64,000 nucleotides of DNA, from contig JAPLIC010000061.1 of the NCBI GenBank assembly GCA_026389315.1, positions 1-64,000 of the forward strand, read 5' to 3'. The stretch's first letter is position 1. Each line of letters opens with the position of its first letter. Below the pieces are notes generated by a model. That model worked only from the letters and a program-made list of their open reading frames with translations. It did no database searches and was not told the DNA's origin. Of this stretch, positions 24,366-32,334 are shown in pieces. A program made the position numbers and the translations under genes. This stretch comes from Cyanobacteriota bacterium (GTDB lineage: Bacteria; Cyanobacteriota; Cyanobacteriia; PCC-6307; Cyanobiaceae).

Positions 24366-24909
24366 GGCACACCCCCCGATCGGGGGCTTGGATCAGCGGC
24401 GCGAATTTAGTCCTTTGGAGGCGCAGCAAGCCGCTCCGTATTTGTACTTATCTTCTCGCCAAAGCTTCCGTCTCGGGTGGTCGGCCCTGCAGGGTGAGGC
24501 GGTCCTGAAGGTGGATTCCATGGCCGACGCCCCCTATCTCGTGGCCCTGGCGCTGGTGGAACTCCAGGGTCAGCGGGCCCTGCCGTTGACCGGAAAATCC
24601 CAGACTGCGGCCGCCGCAGAGGCCGCCGACCCCGGCGTTGATGGCCGCACCCTGGCCCTTGAACTGCTGCTGCGCCTCTGGCAACGCAGTGATGACGGTG
24701 CGCTGCAACGGGTCGCTGGCGAGGAGAGTTTGCTGTTGCTGGAGATCCCGATGGAGGTGATGAGCGACCAGTTGCCGATTCTCAAGGCCAACTGGGTGGC
24801 GGGCGGGGAAACGGCGACGTTGCTGACCAGCCTTGCCGAACTCTCCGAGCGGGCCTGGCGGATCACGATCGCCAAATACGAGCCGATCAGCTTCCATCCC
24901 TGGCCCTGA
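24364..24909 (+). CDS. Conserved-looking protein of unknown function
   Basis: This 181-residue frame has mixed alpha/beta composition with no membrane segment, signal peptide or cysteine-rich site. The best-defined block is APYLVALALVELQGQRALPL (about 54-73), followed by an Ala/Glu linker, TLALELLLRLWQR and a C-terminal AWRITIAKYEPISFHPWP. ATG 24364 shares a CCATGG with the divergent CP12-like start. If that start is wrong, ATG 24520 (MADAPYL) would give a 129-residue protein. I do not recognise the family. Confidence 0.55.
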   Translation: MAHPPIGGLDQRREFSPLEAQQAAPYLYLSSRQSFRLGWSALQGEAVLKVDSMADAPYLVALALVELQGQRALPLTGKSQTAAAAEAADPGVDGRTLALELLLRLWQRSDDGALQRVAGEESLLLLEIPMEVMSDQLPILKANWVAGGETATLLTSLAELSERAWRITIAKYEPISFHPWP

Positions 24910-24920
24910 GCAATCCCGAC

Positions 24921-25100
24921 CTAGGCAGATTCAGCTAGGGACTGGCAAAACTGGATATCGACCCGGCAGAGACGCTGCATGATCAACTGATAGTCGGGGT
25001 CGCTGAGCTCGCCGTCTTCACTCCACTCCAGGCAGGTGCGCCCAAGGCAGGAGGGCCCCGGGCTTTCTTCAATTTGAATCGGCTGGATGGTGCGTGGCAT
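24921..25100 (-). CDS. Small protein of unknown function (59 aa)
   Basis: ATG 25100 opens a 59-codon frame: MPRTIQPIQIEESPGPSCLG, then RTCLEWSEDGELSDPDYQLI, MQRLCRVDIQFCQSLAESA. It is acidic and soluble, with four cysteines (positions 18, 23, 45 and 52), and reads like a true helical small protein rather than noise. It lies alone and convergent with the 24364 gene, whose stop is 12 bp away. The cysteines could bind metal or form redox pairs. No family recognised. Confidence 0.5.
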   Translation of the reverse strand: MPRTIQPIQIEESPGPSCLGRTCLEWSEDGELSDPDYQLIMQRLCRVDIQFCQSLAESA

Positions 25101-25241
25101 GGAGCCCCCCTCCCTTCGGTTTTGGCTTCGCCTTCCAAGCTAGGAAGCCGTCTTGCCCTATCTCTGTCCCCATCTGGGGGCAATCCAGGTCTGATCCGCC
25201 CGCAGGGTCCCAGCTTGGCTGAACGCCTTAACCTGAACCAT

Positions 25242-25845
25242 CCCTTCCCGCAGGGCCCCCATGCTCACCCTGCCCCGCACGCTCAGCCTCACCCCAGATC
25301 AGTTCGCTGAGGTCTGTGCCGCCAACCCGGAGGCGGTGCTGGAACTTGATGCCGATGGCACCCTCATCGAGATGACCCCCACCGGCGGGAGTACCAGCAC
25401 CCGCAATACGCGCCTGTTGATGCGTCTCCAACTCTGGGCTGATCGCCAGGGTGGTTGGAAGGTGTTTGACAGTTCCGGTGGCTTCCTGCTTCCCGATGGC
25501 TCGGTGCGCAGCCCCGACGCCAGCCTGGTGCGGCAGGAGCGCTGGCTGGCATTGAGCGAAGCCGAGCGCGATGGCTTCCCGCCCCTCTGCCCCGATCTGG
25601 TGGTGGAGCTGGCCAGCCCGTCGGATCAACCGGAGGCATTGCGGCTGAAGATGGCGGCTTACATCAGCAATGGAGCCCAACTCGGCTGGTTGCTGCTGCC
25701 GCGCCAACGAAGCGTGGAGGTATGGAGTGCGGACTCCACCACCCGGGCGGCTCGGTTCAGCGCCCTGAGTGATGCCTCCCGGCTAGAGGCGGCTGCGGAG
25801 TTTCCCGGCTTGGTGATCGATCTTGAGGAGATTTGGGCTGGCTGA
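25242..25845. repeat. Left copy of a ~600-bp direct repeat (Uma2 gene)
   Basis: From CCCTTCCC about 19 bp before the Uma2 start codon to its stop, this segment is repeated in the same orientation at 31698-32306. The first ~60 bases are nearly identical, with scattered substitutions later. The two copies bound a 5.9-kb insert. Confidence 0.65.
25261..25845 (+). CDS. Uma2-family (DUF820) putative endonuclease
   Basis: This 194-residue protein belongs to the Uma2/DUF820 family, abundant in cyanobacteria and built on a PD-(D/E)XK-like fold. Visible hallmarks are LTPDQFAEVCAANPEAVLEL, IEMTPTGG, GGFLLPDGSVRSPDASLV (catalytic Asp), CPDLVVELASPSD (Glu and second Asp) and LKMAAYISNGAQLGWLL (conserved Lys). 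All expected residues are intact. The true activity of the family is unclear. A near-identical but broken copy lies at 31719. Confidence 0.8.
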   Translation: MLTLPRTLSLTPDQFAEVCAANPEAVLELDADGTLIEMTPTGGSTSTRNTRLLMRLQLWADRQGGWKVFDSSGGFLLPDGSVRSPDASLVRQERWLALSEAERDGFPPLCPDLVVELASPSDQPEALRLKMAAYISNGAQLGWLLLPRQRSVEVWSADSTTRAARFSALSDASRLEAAAEFPGLVIDLEEIWAG

Positions 25846-25854
25846 GCGGCGTAC

Positions 25855-26235
25855 TCAGAGAATCCGCAAGCGAACCTCAACATCCAGTGCGTCGCGCAGC
25901 CGAGCCAGATCTCGGCCGTCACTGCTGAGCACTAAATCGCCACGGGACGCGGCGCCCACCACCACCGACGCATCCACAACATCGGAGCTGCCAGCTGCTC
26001 CGCACGCCACGCCAGCGGAACGGGCACGGGCCTCGTTAAGAGGCTCGATGCGGCACCCGCTGAGCAACCGGGACATCTGATGCTGGGGGCCTCCCCGCCA
26101 GCTCTGCGCCAGGACCCCCGCAGGGACTGTGGGCACCATCCCCCGTTCAAGCGACCGCCGGTGCAACGCCCACACCCGGCGATCACCTCGTTCGGCCGCG
26201 ATCAAGACGCCAGTGTCGTAGGTGATTCCAGCCAT
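25855..26235 (-). CDS. PIN-domain toxin (VapC-like)
   Basis: This 126-residue PIN protein has ITYDTGVLIAAERGD (first Asp), PAGVLAQSWRGGPQHQMSRL, SDVVDASVVVGAASRGD (two Asp) and VLSSDGRDLARL (last Asp). It belongs to the PIN subgroup in which AQxWRGG replaces the usual Glu-containing motif. Its start is 3 bp downstream of the antitoxin stop, making a two-gene operon. It sits just inside the left Uma2 repeat, with its stop 10 bp from the Uma2 stop in convergent orientation. Confidence 0.75.
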   Translation of the reverse strand: MAGITYDTGVLIAAERGDRRVWALHRRSLERGMVPTVPAGVLAQSWRGGPQHQMSRLLSGCRIEPLNEARARSAGVACGAAGSSDVVDASVVVGAASRGDLVLSSDGRDLARLRDALDVEVRLRIL

Positions 26236-26238
26236 GGC

Positions 26239-26484
26239 TCAGGCGGAAAGGGAATCGCACTCCCCATCGAGCACTGCGTCAGCCCAGGTCAGTTCTTCGT
26301 GACTGAGCGCACCATGTTCAGCCTCCCAGGCACGAACTGCAGCCAGGCCCTCCTCTAACACCAGAGCACGAGCAGCGGCAGCGTTGAGCCAAGCCGAAAG
26401 ACTCATCCCATGGCGATCAGCGGCATGGGATGCAGCCGCCGCCACCTTCTCCTCAAGCCCAATGGATAATTTACGTACAGTCAT
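26239..26484 (-). CDS. Antitoxin of the PIN-domain toxin
   Basis: This 81-residue protein starts MTVRKLSIGLEEKVAAAASH, then HGMSLSAWLNAAAARALV, consistent with a ribbon-helix-helix DNA-binding antitoxin. The acidic tail (EELTWADAVLDGECDSL) would wrap the toxin. It precedes the PIN gene by 3 bp. A GGTAG-N10-CTACC dyad lies just upstream of the ATG and is a natural autoregulatory site. Confidence 0.7.
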   Translation of the reverse strand: MTVRKLSIGLEEKVAAAASHAADRHGMSLSAWLNAAAARALVLEEGLAAVRAWEAEHGALSHEELTWADAVLDGECDSLSA

Positions 26485-26492
26485 GCTTCTAT

Positions 26493-26512
26493 GGTAGCAC
26501 CGTTATCCTACC
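26493..26512. promoter_or_regulatory. Inverted repeat upstream of the antitoxin gene
   Basis: GGTAG (26493-26497) and CTACC (26508-26512), 10 bases apart, lie 9-28 bp upstream of the antitoxin ATG. The location fits an operator for the toxin-antitoxin complex. The arms are short, so confidence is limited. Confidence 0.4.
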
Positions 26513-26567
26513 GTGAAGGTGGGGCGCTGTCAGGATGTTGGCAACACAATTCCAGATCCATAAATAG

Positions 26568-26837
26568 ATGATGATTAGACCGGCTGAATCCACAACCCAG
26601 GCGAATGCCAGCTCCAAAACCGCATGGTCAGCGGTAGGCAATCTGGATTCTGTTGGCGCGGACGCAGACAAGACCGCCGTGGTAGCCAGACTGATTGAGC
26701 AGGTATAAACGCTGCTGCGCGAGTCGGGCAAGTGCGAACCGTTCGATGCCGCCGCCAAGCTTTACCTGAAAACGCCAAAAGGCGAGGCCTTGGTCTCCAG
26801 CTTGATCGGCACGATCGGATCGGGCTCCTATATGTGA
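26568..26837 (+). pseudogene. Possible gene fossil with an in-frame stop
   Basis: Ninety codons from ATG 26568 are open except for TAA at 26706-26708. The part before the stop includes AVGNLDSVGADADKTAVVA. The part after it reads TLLRESGKCEPFDAAAKLYL, then KTPKGEALVSSLIGTIGSGS. The composition looks protein-like and would be continuous if the TAA were CAA. I recognise no family. An antisense frame is also open, so this may be chance. Confidence 0.25.
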
Positions 26838-27205
26838 TGCGGCGGCGGTGAGCGAGATCATTTGCATCTGGCGCATCGCCAGCCAAAACCGCACCTGAAC
26901 GGCAAACGACTTCAGCAGCAACCGCGCCGTCCTGAATCCGAGACGCTGGTACTCCCTTAATCTGACAATCGTCTACAGCACCTGCTCGATCGCACTGTCT
27001 TGCTAGACATCGGTGGTCTATCTGGTCGACGATAATCCGCTGCCGGTCCAGCGCCAACTTGTGCTGTTCACCATCACCAACAATACTGGTTGCAGAAAGA
27101 GGTGTTGGCAACGCTGGTGTTGTTCGTCTGGTAGCCTTGTCAAGTACCCGCAACCCGGTAACTGCCAGATCAACTTGACCGGCAGGGACTGAAGCAAAAA
27201 CAACA
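26838..27205. other. Decayed stretch before the large NTPase gene
   Basis: No intact gene is supported. Short protein-like fragments occur in shifting plus-strand frames (for example YLVDDNPLPVQRQLVLFTIT), interrupted by stops. With the fossil just upstream, this looks like degraded accessory DNA between the toxin-antitoxin pair and the STAND gene. No insertion-sequence ends were recognised. Confidence 0.4.
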
Positions 27206-30200
27206 ATGACTACAGAAGAAGACTATATCGAATTAAACCGGCAGTTTACGCCAATCCCCAATAGCAATGAAGCTGCAGAAGAAAATCATATCTTAGCGGC
27301 TTGGGGGCATCTCAAATCCAAGTCTTGGCATGATCTTGAGCAGGAATTTCGTTGCGTTATTCTGGCCGAAGCAGGTGCAGGAAAGACCGAGGAACTAAAG
27401 CAACGGGCAGATTTTCTCAAACAGCAAGGGAAGCCAGCTTTTTTTATTCGCATCGAAGATATTGAAGCTGATTTCCAGAATGCATTTGAAATAGGTGATC
27501 AAGCAGATTTTCAGTCATGGCTGGAGTCCACACAAGAGGCATATTTCTTTCTTGACTCGGTGGATGAATCGAGGCTTAAAGAACCGAGAGCCTTTGAAAA
27601 AGCGCTACGCCACTTTGCCAAGGCCATAAACAATGGAGTGCATAGGGCTCACATCTATATCTCCAGTCGACCCTACTCGTGGAGAGCCAGTGAAGATCGC
27701 AAACTAATGGATAAATTCTTATTTCATCCATTAGCTGGAAGGCCTGAGGCAGATGATAGTTCTGGGCAATCTGAACCGCAAAGTGCAATCTCAATCTATC
27801 TTCTACGTCCGTTGAACAGGGATCAAATCCAGCATTTCTGTAACGTATGCAATGTAAATAACGTCAATCAATTACTAGAAGAAATTGAAAGAGCCAGCCT
27901 TTGGAGCTTGGCCGAGCGCCCCTTTGATCTTGAAGCAATTCTGGCTAAATGGGAAAAAGATCAAGTCCTGGACGGACGTCTCGAACTCCTTCGTTTTATT
28001 ATCGAGAAAAGGCTAGACGATAGTCACAATACCGATCGCTCCCAGAGGCAAACCCTAAATCTTGAAAAGGCAAAACAAGGTGCACGACGGTTAGCAGCTG
28101 CCGTGATTCTAACTGGGCAGGTAAATCTAAATGTGCAAGATTCCTCGCATAATAAACCAGGTATTGAACCAACAAAAATTCTTCACGAGTGGGAACCTGG
28201 CGATGTGCACGCGCTATTAGGTTGTGGCATCTTTAATGATGTTATTTATGGCGCTGTAAGGTTTAGGAATCGGGATGTTCGCGAACTCCTTGCTGCTGAA
28301 TGGTTCCACCATTTACTAACTAAAGAGCAAAGTCGCAGCAAGATAGAAAACCTGTTCTTTCGTGAACAATATGGCGAGAAAGTACTTAGCCCAAGGCTGC
28401 GACCAATTTTGCCATGGCTCATACTTTTAGATAACTATATTCTAACAAAGGCTATCGGCATTCGACCTGAGATTGCCATTGAGGAAGGCGACCCCTCACG
28501 ACTACCTTTGCAGTTAAGACAACAGATTTTGTCCGATATTGTACAACGGATTGCTTCAGGAGAGGAGGTACCATCTGCACAAGATAGGAGTTCACTAATA
28601 CGAATAGCAACTCAAGATCTCTCTACCGACACACTTCAACTTATCAACGAGTATTTAAATATTGATAATGCTATCTACTATCTTAGCAGTCTTGTCTGGC
28701 AAGGGAAGATGTCCAATTGCGTAGAGCCTCTACTCAGCATTGCCCTCGATAGTTCACGAGTAGTCTATGCCAGAAGTAGCTCGGCCTTAGCAGTGATGGC
28801 ATGTGGCTCAGATGCACAGAAGCGCTGTTTATGGCAAACACTGAACGAACAAGAGGACGAAATACCCTATGAAATAGTCGAAGCACTAATAAGAGAAGCC
28901 GTTCCAGAAAATGTCGAGCAGATTTTGATTGCTCTCGGAAAGCTTGTGAATCCGCAACAAACGAATACTTTTTTGCTCCACGGTACCCTACATGACTTTA
29001 TCGAACGCCTAGCCGCCTGCAAGGCTCTAAGCCTACTTACTCAGTTCATCTGTGGATTGAATAGTTACCTTCAACAGCAGCCATTCATCCAAGATCTAGA
29101 ATATAAATTATCAAACAAGTATTTATGGCTGCTTGAATTTGCCGTGCATGCGGCTGTGAAGATAATCAATTTAGGGACAGCTACAGAATATCTACGTGAA
29201 GAAGTGCTGGCTATTTTGTCCAATTCACCAGCACAGAAATATATGTCAGGAGGGAATACAAATGAATACAATGAAAACCTAATATCAATAATCCCCAATT
29301 GTGCGGCTTTGAACGACGCTCTGTATTGGTACAGTATTGATCGAGTACGCTCATCACGATCAGAAAATGAGCAAGATATAGACGACCATGCGTTGGCGAC
29401 ATATCGAGATCACTATTGGGCATATGACACCAACAGCTTTGCCAGATTAATTGACTTTATTGCAAACCGTCCTCTTCAGATTGACAAGTTGACAGCACTT
29501 CGCAGTGCATTTCTTGTTTACAAGCAAGCCGGTAAGCCAATTGAGCTGCTATGGAGCCTTAATAAAGCCGTGGCAGGTAACCAGCCATTGCGAACAAAGT
29601 TAGAGCTTTTGATAAATCCACCTGTTTCCGAAAATATGCATAAATCCTTTATCTCCTCCCAAGAAAGATCTCAAAAAAGAGATGAAACTCAATTGCAAAG
29701 GACTCGTGTACGCACAAATTGGATGGCGAAAGTACGGTCTAATCCCAATCGAATTTATGACGGCTATGGTATGAATCAAGGCGAAATAACAAATGATATA
29801 CGCTGTCTTATGGTTGAATTAAGAAATATGCATTCAGCTGGTGGCTTCTGTGATTACGCAAATTGGAAGCTGCTCATACCAGAATTTGGTAAACCCATTG
29901 CCTTGGCCTATCGCACTGCCGCTATCAGCCATTGGCGAAAGTATTTGCCAGGACTACGTTCTGAAGGTGATCAGACAAGAGTCCAGACATATTCCTTGTC
30001 CTTTGCTAAGGCAGGGCTTGAAATTGAAGCGGCTGAGACAGGGAGTTTTCCTAACAACCTGACGGAACCCGATGTTCGTCATGCATTACGTTACATCACA
30101 AGGCATTCGAACGGTCTACCCCGGTGGCTTGAGCAGCTGCATCGAGTTTTTCCCGATTTGGTGAAAGAAGCTGTGCTTAAAGAGTTGATATGGGAATTGG

Positions 30201-31504
30201 AGAATGCAAAGCCAGAAATAACAATGCACTACATCTTAAGTCCATTGGTTTATTTCGGCACTTGGCTCCATGGTGCCCTTGCACCTGATTTGCTGCAATG
30301 GGTCGAAGCCAATCCCACAGCCCTCGGCAACAACCTGAATCATTGCCTGAAAATCCTGGTGAATGGCGGCATAGAACCGGCCAGATTGGCGGCTGTTGCC
30401 TGTCAACAAATCACCCAGGCCAATGACCAAGGCAATCTTCCAGGTTGGTATGCGCTACTCGTCGATTGCGACCCAACTACTGGAATACCTCAAATACAGC
30501 AATGGCTAGAAGATCTTAGTGAAGTAGACGCAATTGAGGCCGCTCAACTATTTATCGTAGAGCTTATGGGTAAGCGGAGTGAAAGAGAGGGGAAGCCTTA
30601 TTTTATGCTTTTTCATACAGCAGACCACCTTAAGACACTCTATCTCATGATGCATCAATACATCCGAGTTGAGGATGACATCGACCGAGTCAATGGGTTT
30701 GAATCTTCTCTAGGAGTACGTGACTATGCTCAAAATGCTCGAAATATTCTATTTGATCGTCTCTCAAAAATACCTGGAAAGTCTAGCTATATTGCAATAA
30801 CGGAGCTGATCGAAGAACACCCTGTCCCAGCTTATCGAAACCATTTTAAAAAACTTGCCTATAGTCGAGCTGAAGAAGATAGCGACATCGAGCCTTGGTC
30901 GGTTGAGCAGTTGATTGAGTTCGAGCAATCTCTCACAATGACACCCGCGACCCATCGCCAGCTTTTTGAGCTAGTTGTGCATCGGCTCGTAGATCTTAAG
31001 TCCTGGTTGGAATGCGGAAACGACAGTCCATGGCAAATTTGGCAGCGGGCCGAGCGTGAAATAGTAATGCGAAACTCGATCGCTGGTTGGCTCAATCAAA
31101 CCTCACAACGACAATTCACAATCGCACAGGAAGCAGAGATTGCTAATGCTCAGCGGCCGGATATTTCGGTGCAATGTCAAAGTGTGAATTCACCGGTACC
31201 CATTGAATTAAAGCTGCTCGAAAAATGGACTGGGCCTCAACTTTGCGAGCGGCTCAGAAACCAATTAGTTGGCGATTATCTGAGAGAACCATCTGCCAGA
31301 TTTGGCGTGATGCTATTGGTGTGGCGGGGTACTGACCAAGCTCAAAAACGTTGGGAAATCAATGGAAGCCAAGTAGAATTGAAGGAATTGGCAAGGGCAC
31401 TTAAACATTATTGGAACATCATTGCCGACGAATACCTAGATGTTGATGATATAGCCATCATTGTTATAGACTTAAGCCTGAGGGCTCAAGTCAGCAATTC
31501 CTAG
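27206..31504 (+). CDS. Giant STAND/NACHT-like NTPase with C-terminal PD-(D/E)XK-like nuclease domain
   Basis: This is a 1432-residue single-gene protein. Near the N-terminus is a P-loop NTPase: Walker A VILAEAGAGKTEELK (about 51-65), Walker B AYFFLDSVDES (112-122) and a sensor-like HIYISSRPYSWR (149-160). These are typical of NACHT/STAND signalling ATPases. Residues about 200-1280 are mostly helical and hydrophobic-periodic, suiting an alpha-solenoid sensor. The last ~130 residues show a restriction-endonuclease-like motif: Asp1319 in RPDISV and Glu1334/Lys1336 in PIELKLLEKW, then QLCERLRNQLVGDYLRE and a GVMLLVW strand. The gene is strongly AT-rich compared with its neighbours, indicating transfer. 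The arrangement (NTPase first, nuclease last) reverses the usual Avs order. I infer a phage-sensing nuclease. Its trigger and family are unknown. Confidence 0.7.
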   Translation: MTTEEDYIELNRQFTPIPNSNEAAEENHILAAWGHLKSKSWHDLEQEFRCVILAEAGAGKTEELKQRADFLKQQGKPAFFIRIEDIEADFQNAFEIGDQADFQSWLESTQEAYFFLDSVDESRLKEPRAFEKALRHFAKAINNGVHRAHIYISSRPYSWRASEDRKLMDKFLFHPLAGRPEADDSSGQSEPQSAISIYLLRPLNRDQIQHFCNVCNVNNVNQLLEEIERASLWSLAERPFDLEAILAKWEKDQVLDGRLELLRFIIEKRLDDSHNTDRSQRQTLNLEKAKQGARRLAAAVILTGQVNLNVQDSSHNKPGIEPTKILHEWEPGDVHALLGCGIFNDVIYGAVRFRNRDVRELLAAEWFHHLLTKEQSRSKIENLFFREQYGEKVLSPRLRPILPWLILLDNYILTKAIGIRPEIAIEEGDPSRLPLQLRQQILSDIVQRIASGEEVPSAQDRSSLIRIATQDLSTDTLQLINEYLNIDNAIYYLSSLVWQGKMSNCVEPLLSIALDSSRVVYARSSSALAVMACGSDAQKRCLWQTLNEQEDEIPYEIVEALIREAVPENVEQILIALGKLVNPQQTNTFLLHGTLHDFIERLAACKALSLLTQFICGLNSYLQQQPFIQDLEYKLSNKYLWLLEFAVHAAVKIINLGTATEYLREEVLAILSNSPAQKYMSGGNTNEYNENLISIIPNCAALNDALYWYSIDRVRSSRSENEQDIDDHALATYRDHYWAYDTNSFARLIDFIANRPLQIDKLTALRSAFLVYKQAGKPIELLWSLNKAVAGNQPLRTKLELLINPPVSENMHKSFISSQERSQKRDETQLQRTRVRTNWMAKVRSNPNRIYDGYGMNQGEITNDIRCLMVELRNMHSAGGFCDYANWKLLIPEFGKPIALAYRTAAISHWRKYLPGLRSEGDQTRVQTYSLSFAKAGLEIEAAETGSFPNNLTEPDVRHALRYITRHSNGLPRWLEQLHRVFPDLVKEAVLKELIWELENAKPEITMHYILSPLVYFGTWLHGALAPDLLQWVEANPTALGNNLNHCLKILVNGGIEPARLAAVACQQITQANDQGNLPGWYALLVDCDPTTGIPQIQQWLEDLSEVDAIEAAQLFIVELMGKRSEREGKPYFMLFHTADHLKTLYLMMHQYIRVEDDIDRVNGFESSLGVRDYAQNARNILFDRLSKIPGKSSYIAITELIEEHPVPAYRNHFKKLAYSRAEEDSDIEPWSVEQLIEFEQSLTMTPATHRQLFELVVHRLVDLKSWLECGNDSPWQIWQRAEREIVMRNSIAGWLNQTSQRQFTIAQEAEIANAQRPDISVQCQSVNSPVPIELKLLEKWTGPQLCERLRNQLVGDYLREPSARFGVMLLVWRGTDQAQKRWEINGSQVELKELARALKHYWNIIADEYLDVDDIAIIVIDLSLRAQVSNS

Positions 31505-31697
31505 CGCAAGGCGAAGCGTTAATCGCGACTTTTATTAGTTACTGGGTTCAACCTGGAAAATCAAAAAACAGGACTTCTGCCTCAAACCAACTAAGCTGGC
31601 GCATCAGGGATGCCTTCAAAAAAAATTTCTAAACCACAATTAAACCACAATATTGAAGTACAGCTCATAACGGCTCCAGTACCCTAAACTAAATTCA
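31505..31697. other. AT-rich spacer after the STAND gene
   Basis: These 193 bases share the low GC of the preceding gene and show no coding frame. They end where the right Uma2 repeat begins, so they mark the right edge of the transferred segment. Confidence 0.4.
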
Positions 31698-32306
31698 CCC
31701 TTCCCACAGGGGCCCCCAATGCTCACCCTGCCCCGCACGCTCAGCCTCACCCCGGCCCAGTTCGCTGAAGTCTGTGCGGCCAACCCAGAGGCGGTGCTGG
31801 AGCTTGATGCCCTGGGCCATCTGGTTGAAATGACCCCCACAGGCAGCGCCTCCGGTGCCCGCAACCAGACCCTCGGAGCCCTGCTGTGGCTGGCGATCGA
31901 GCAGAGCCGCCTGCCATTGAAGCTTTTTGATAGCTCGACCGGCTTCCTGCTTCCTGATGGTTCCGTACGCAGCCCCGACGCCAGTGTGGTGCGGTTAGAG
32001 CGCTGGCAGGCGTTGAGCGAGGCCGAACGGGAGGGTTTTGCGCCCCTCTGCCCCGATCTGGTGATATAGCTGGCCAGCCCCTCAGATGAAGCCCAGGCCT
32101 TGCGCAACAAGATGGCTGCCTACATGGCCAATGGGGCCCGCCTCGGCTGGCTGCTGCTGCCTCAAAGCCGCACGGTGGAGATTTGGCAGACAGGGAACGC
32201 CGAAACAACCAACCCTCCCCTGATCCTTAATGATCCAAGCCGATTGGAGGCGGGCCTGGAATTCCCCGGCCTCGTGATTGATCCTCGCCGGATTTGGGAG
32301 GGCTGA
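31698..32306. repeat. Right copy of the ~600-bp direct repeat (broken Uma2 gene)
   Basis: Same-orientation partner of 25242-25845. The homology starts at CCCTTCCC before the start codon and runs to the stop codon. Recombination between the copies would remove the toxin-antitoxin pair and the STAND gene and leave one Uma2 gene. Confidence 0.65.
31719..32306 (+). pseudogene. Uma2-family gene with a nonsense codon
   Basis: This parallels the intact Uma2 at 25261 almost throughout: LTPAQFAEVCAANPEAVLEL, then TGFLLPDGSVRSPDASVV and APLCPDLV. At 32067-32069 the codon for the catalytic Glu of the VVELASP motif is TAG (GAG in the other copy). The frame then continues cleanly to TGA at 32304-32306 through NKMAAYMANGARLGWLLL. 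The break falls on an active-site residue, so both halves should be non-functional. Confidence 0.75.
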
Positions 32307-32334
32307 AGGCACTTATCAGCGAAGGTCTACCTAT

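Noticed and set aside
26575..27153. 192-codon minus-strand frame in the decayed region
   Set aside because: Arg/Ser-rich without family resemblance. The plus strand reads more protein-like in short stretches.
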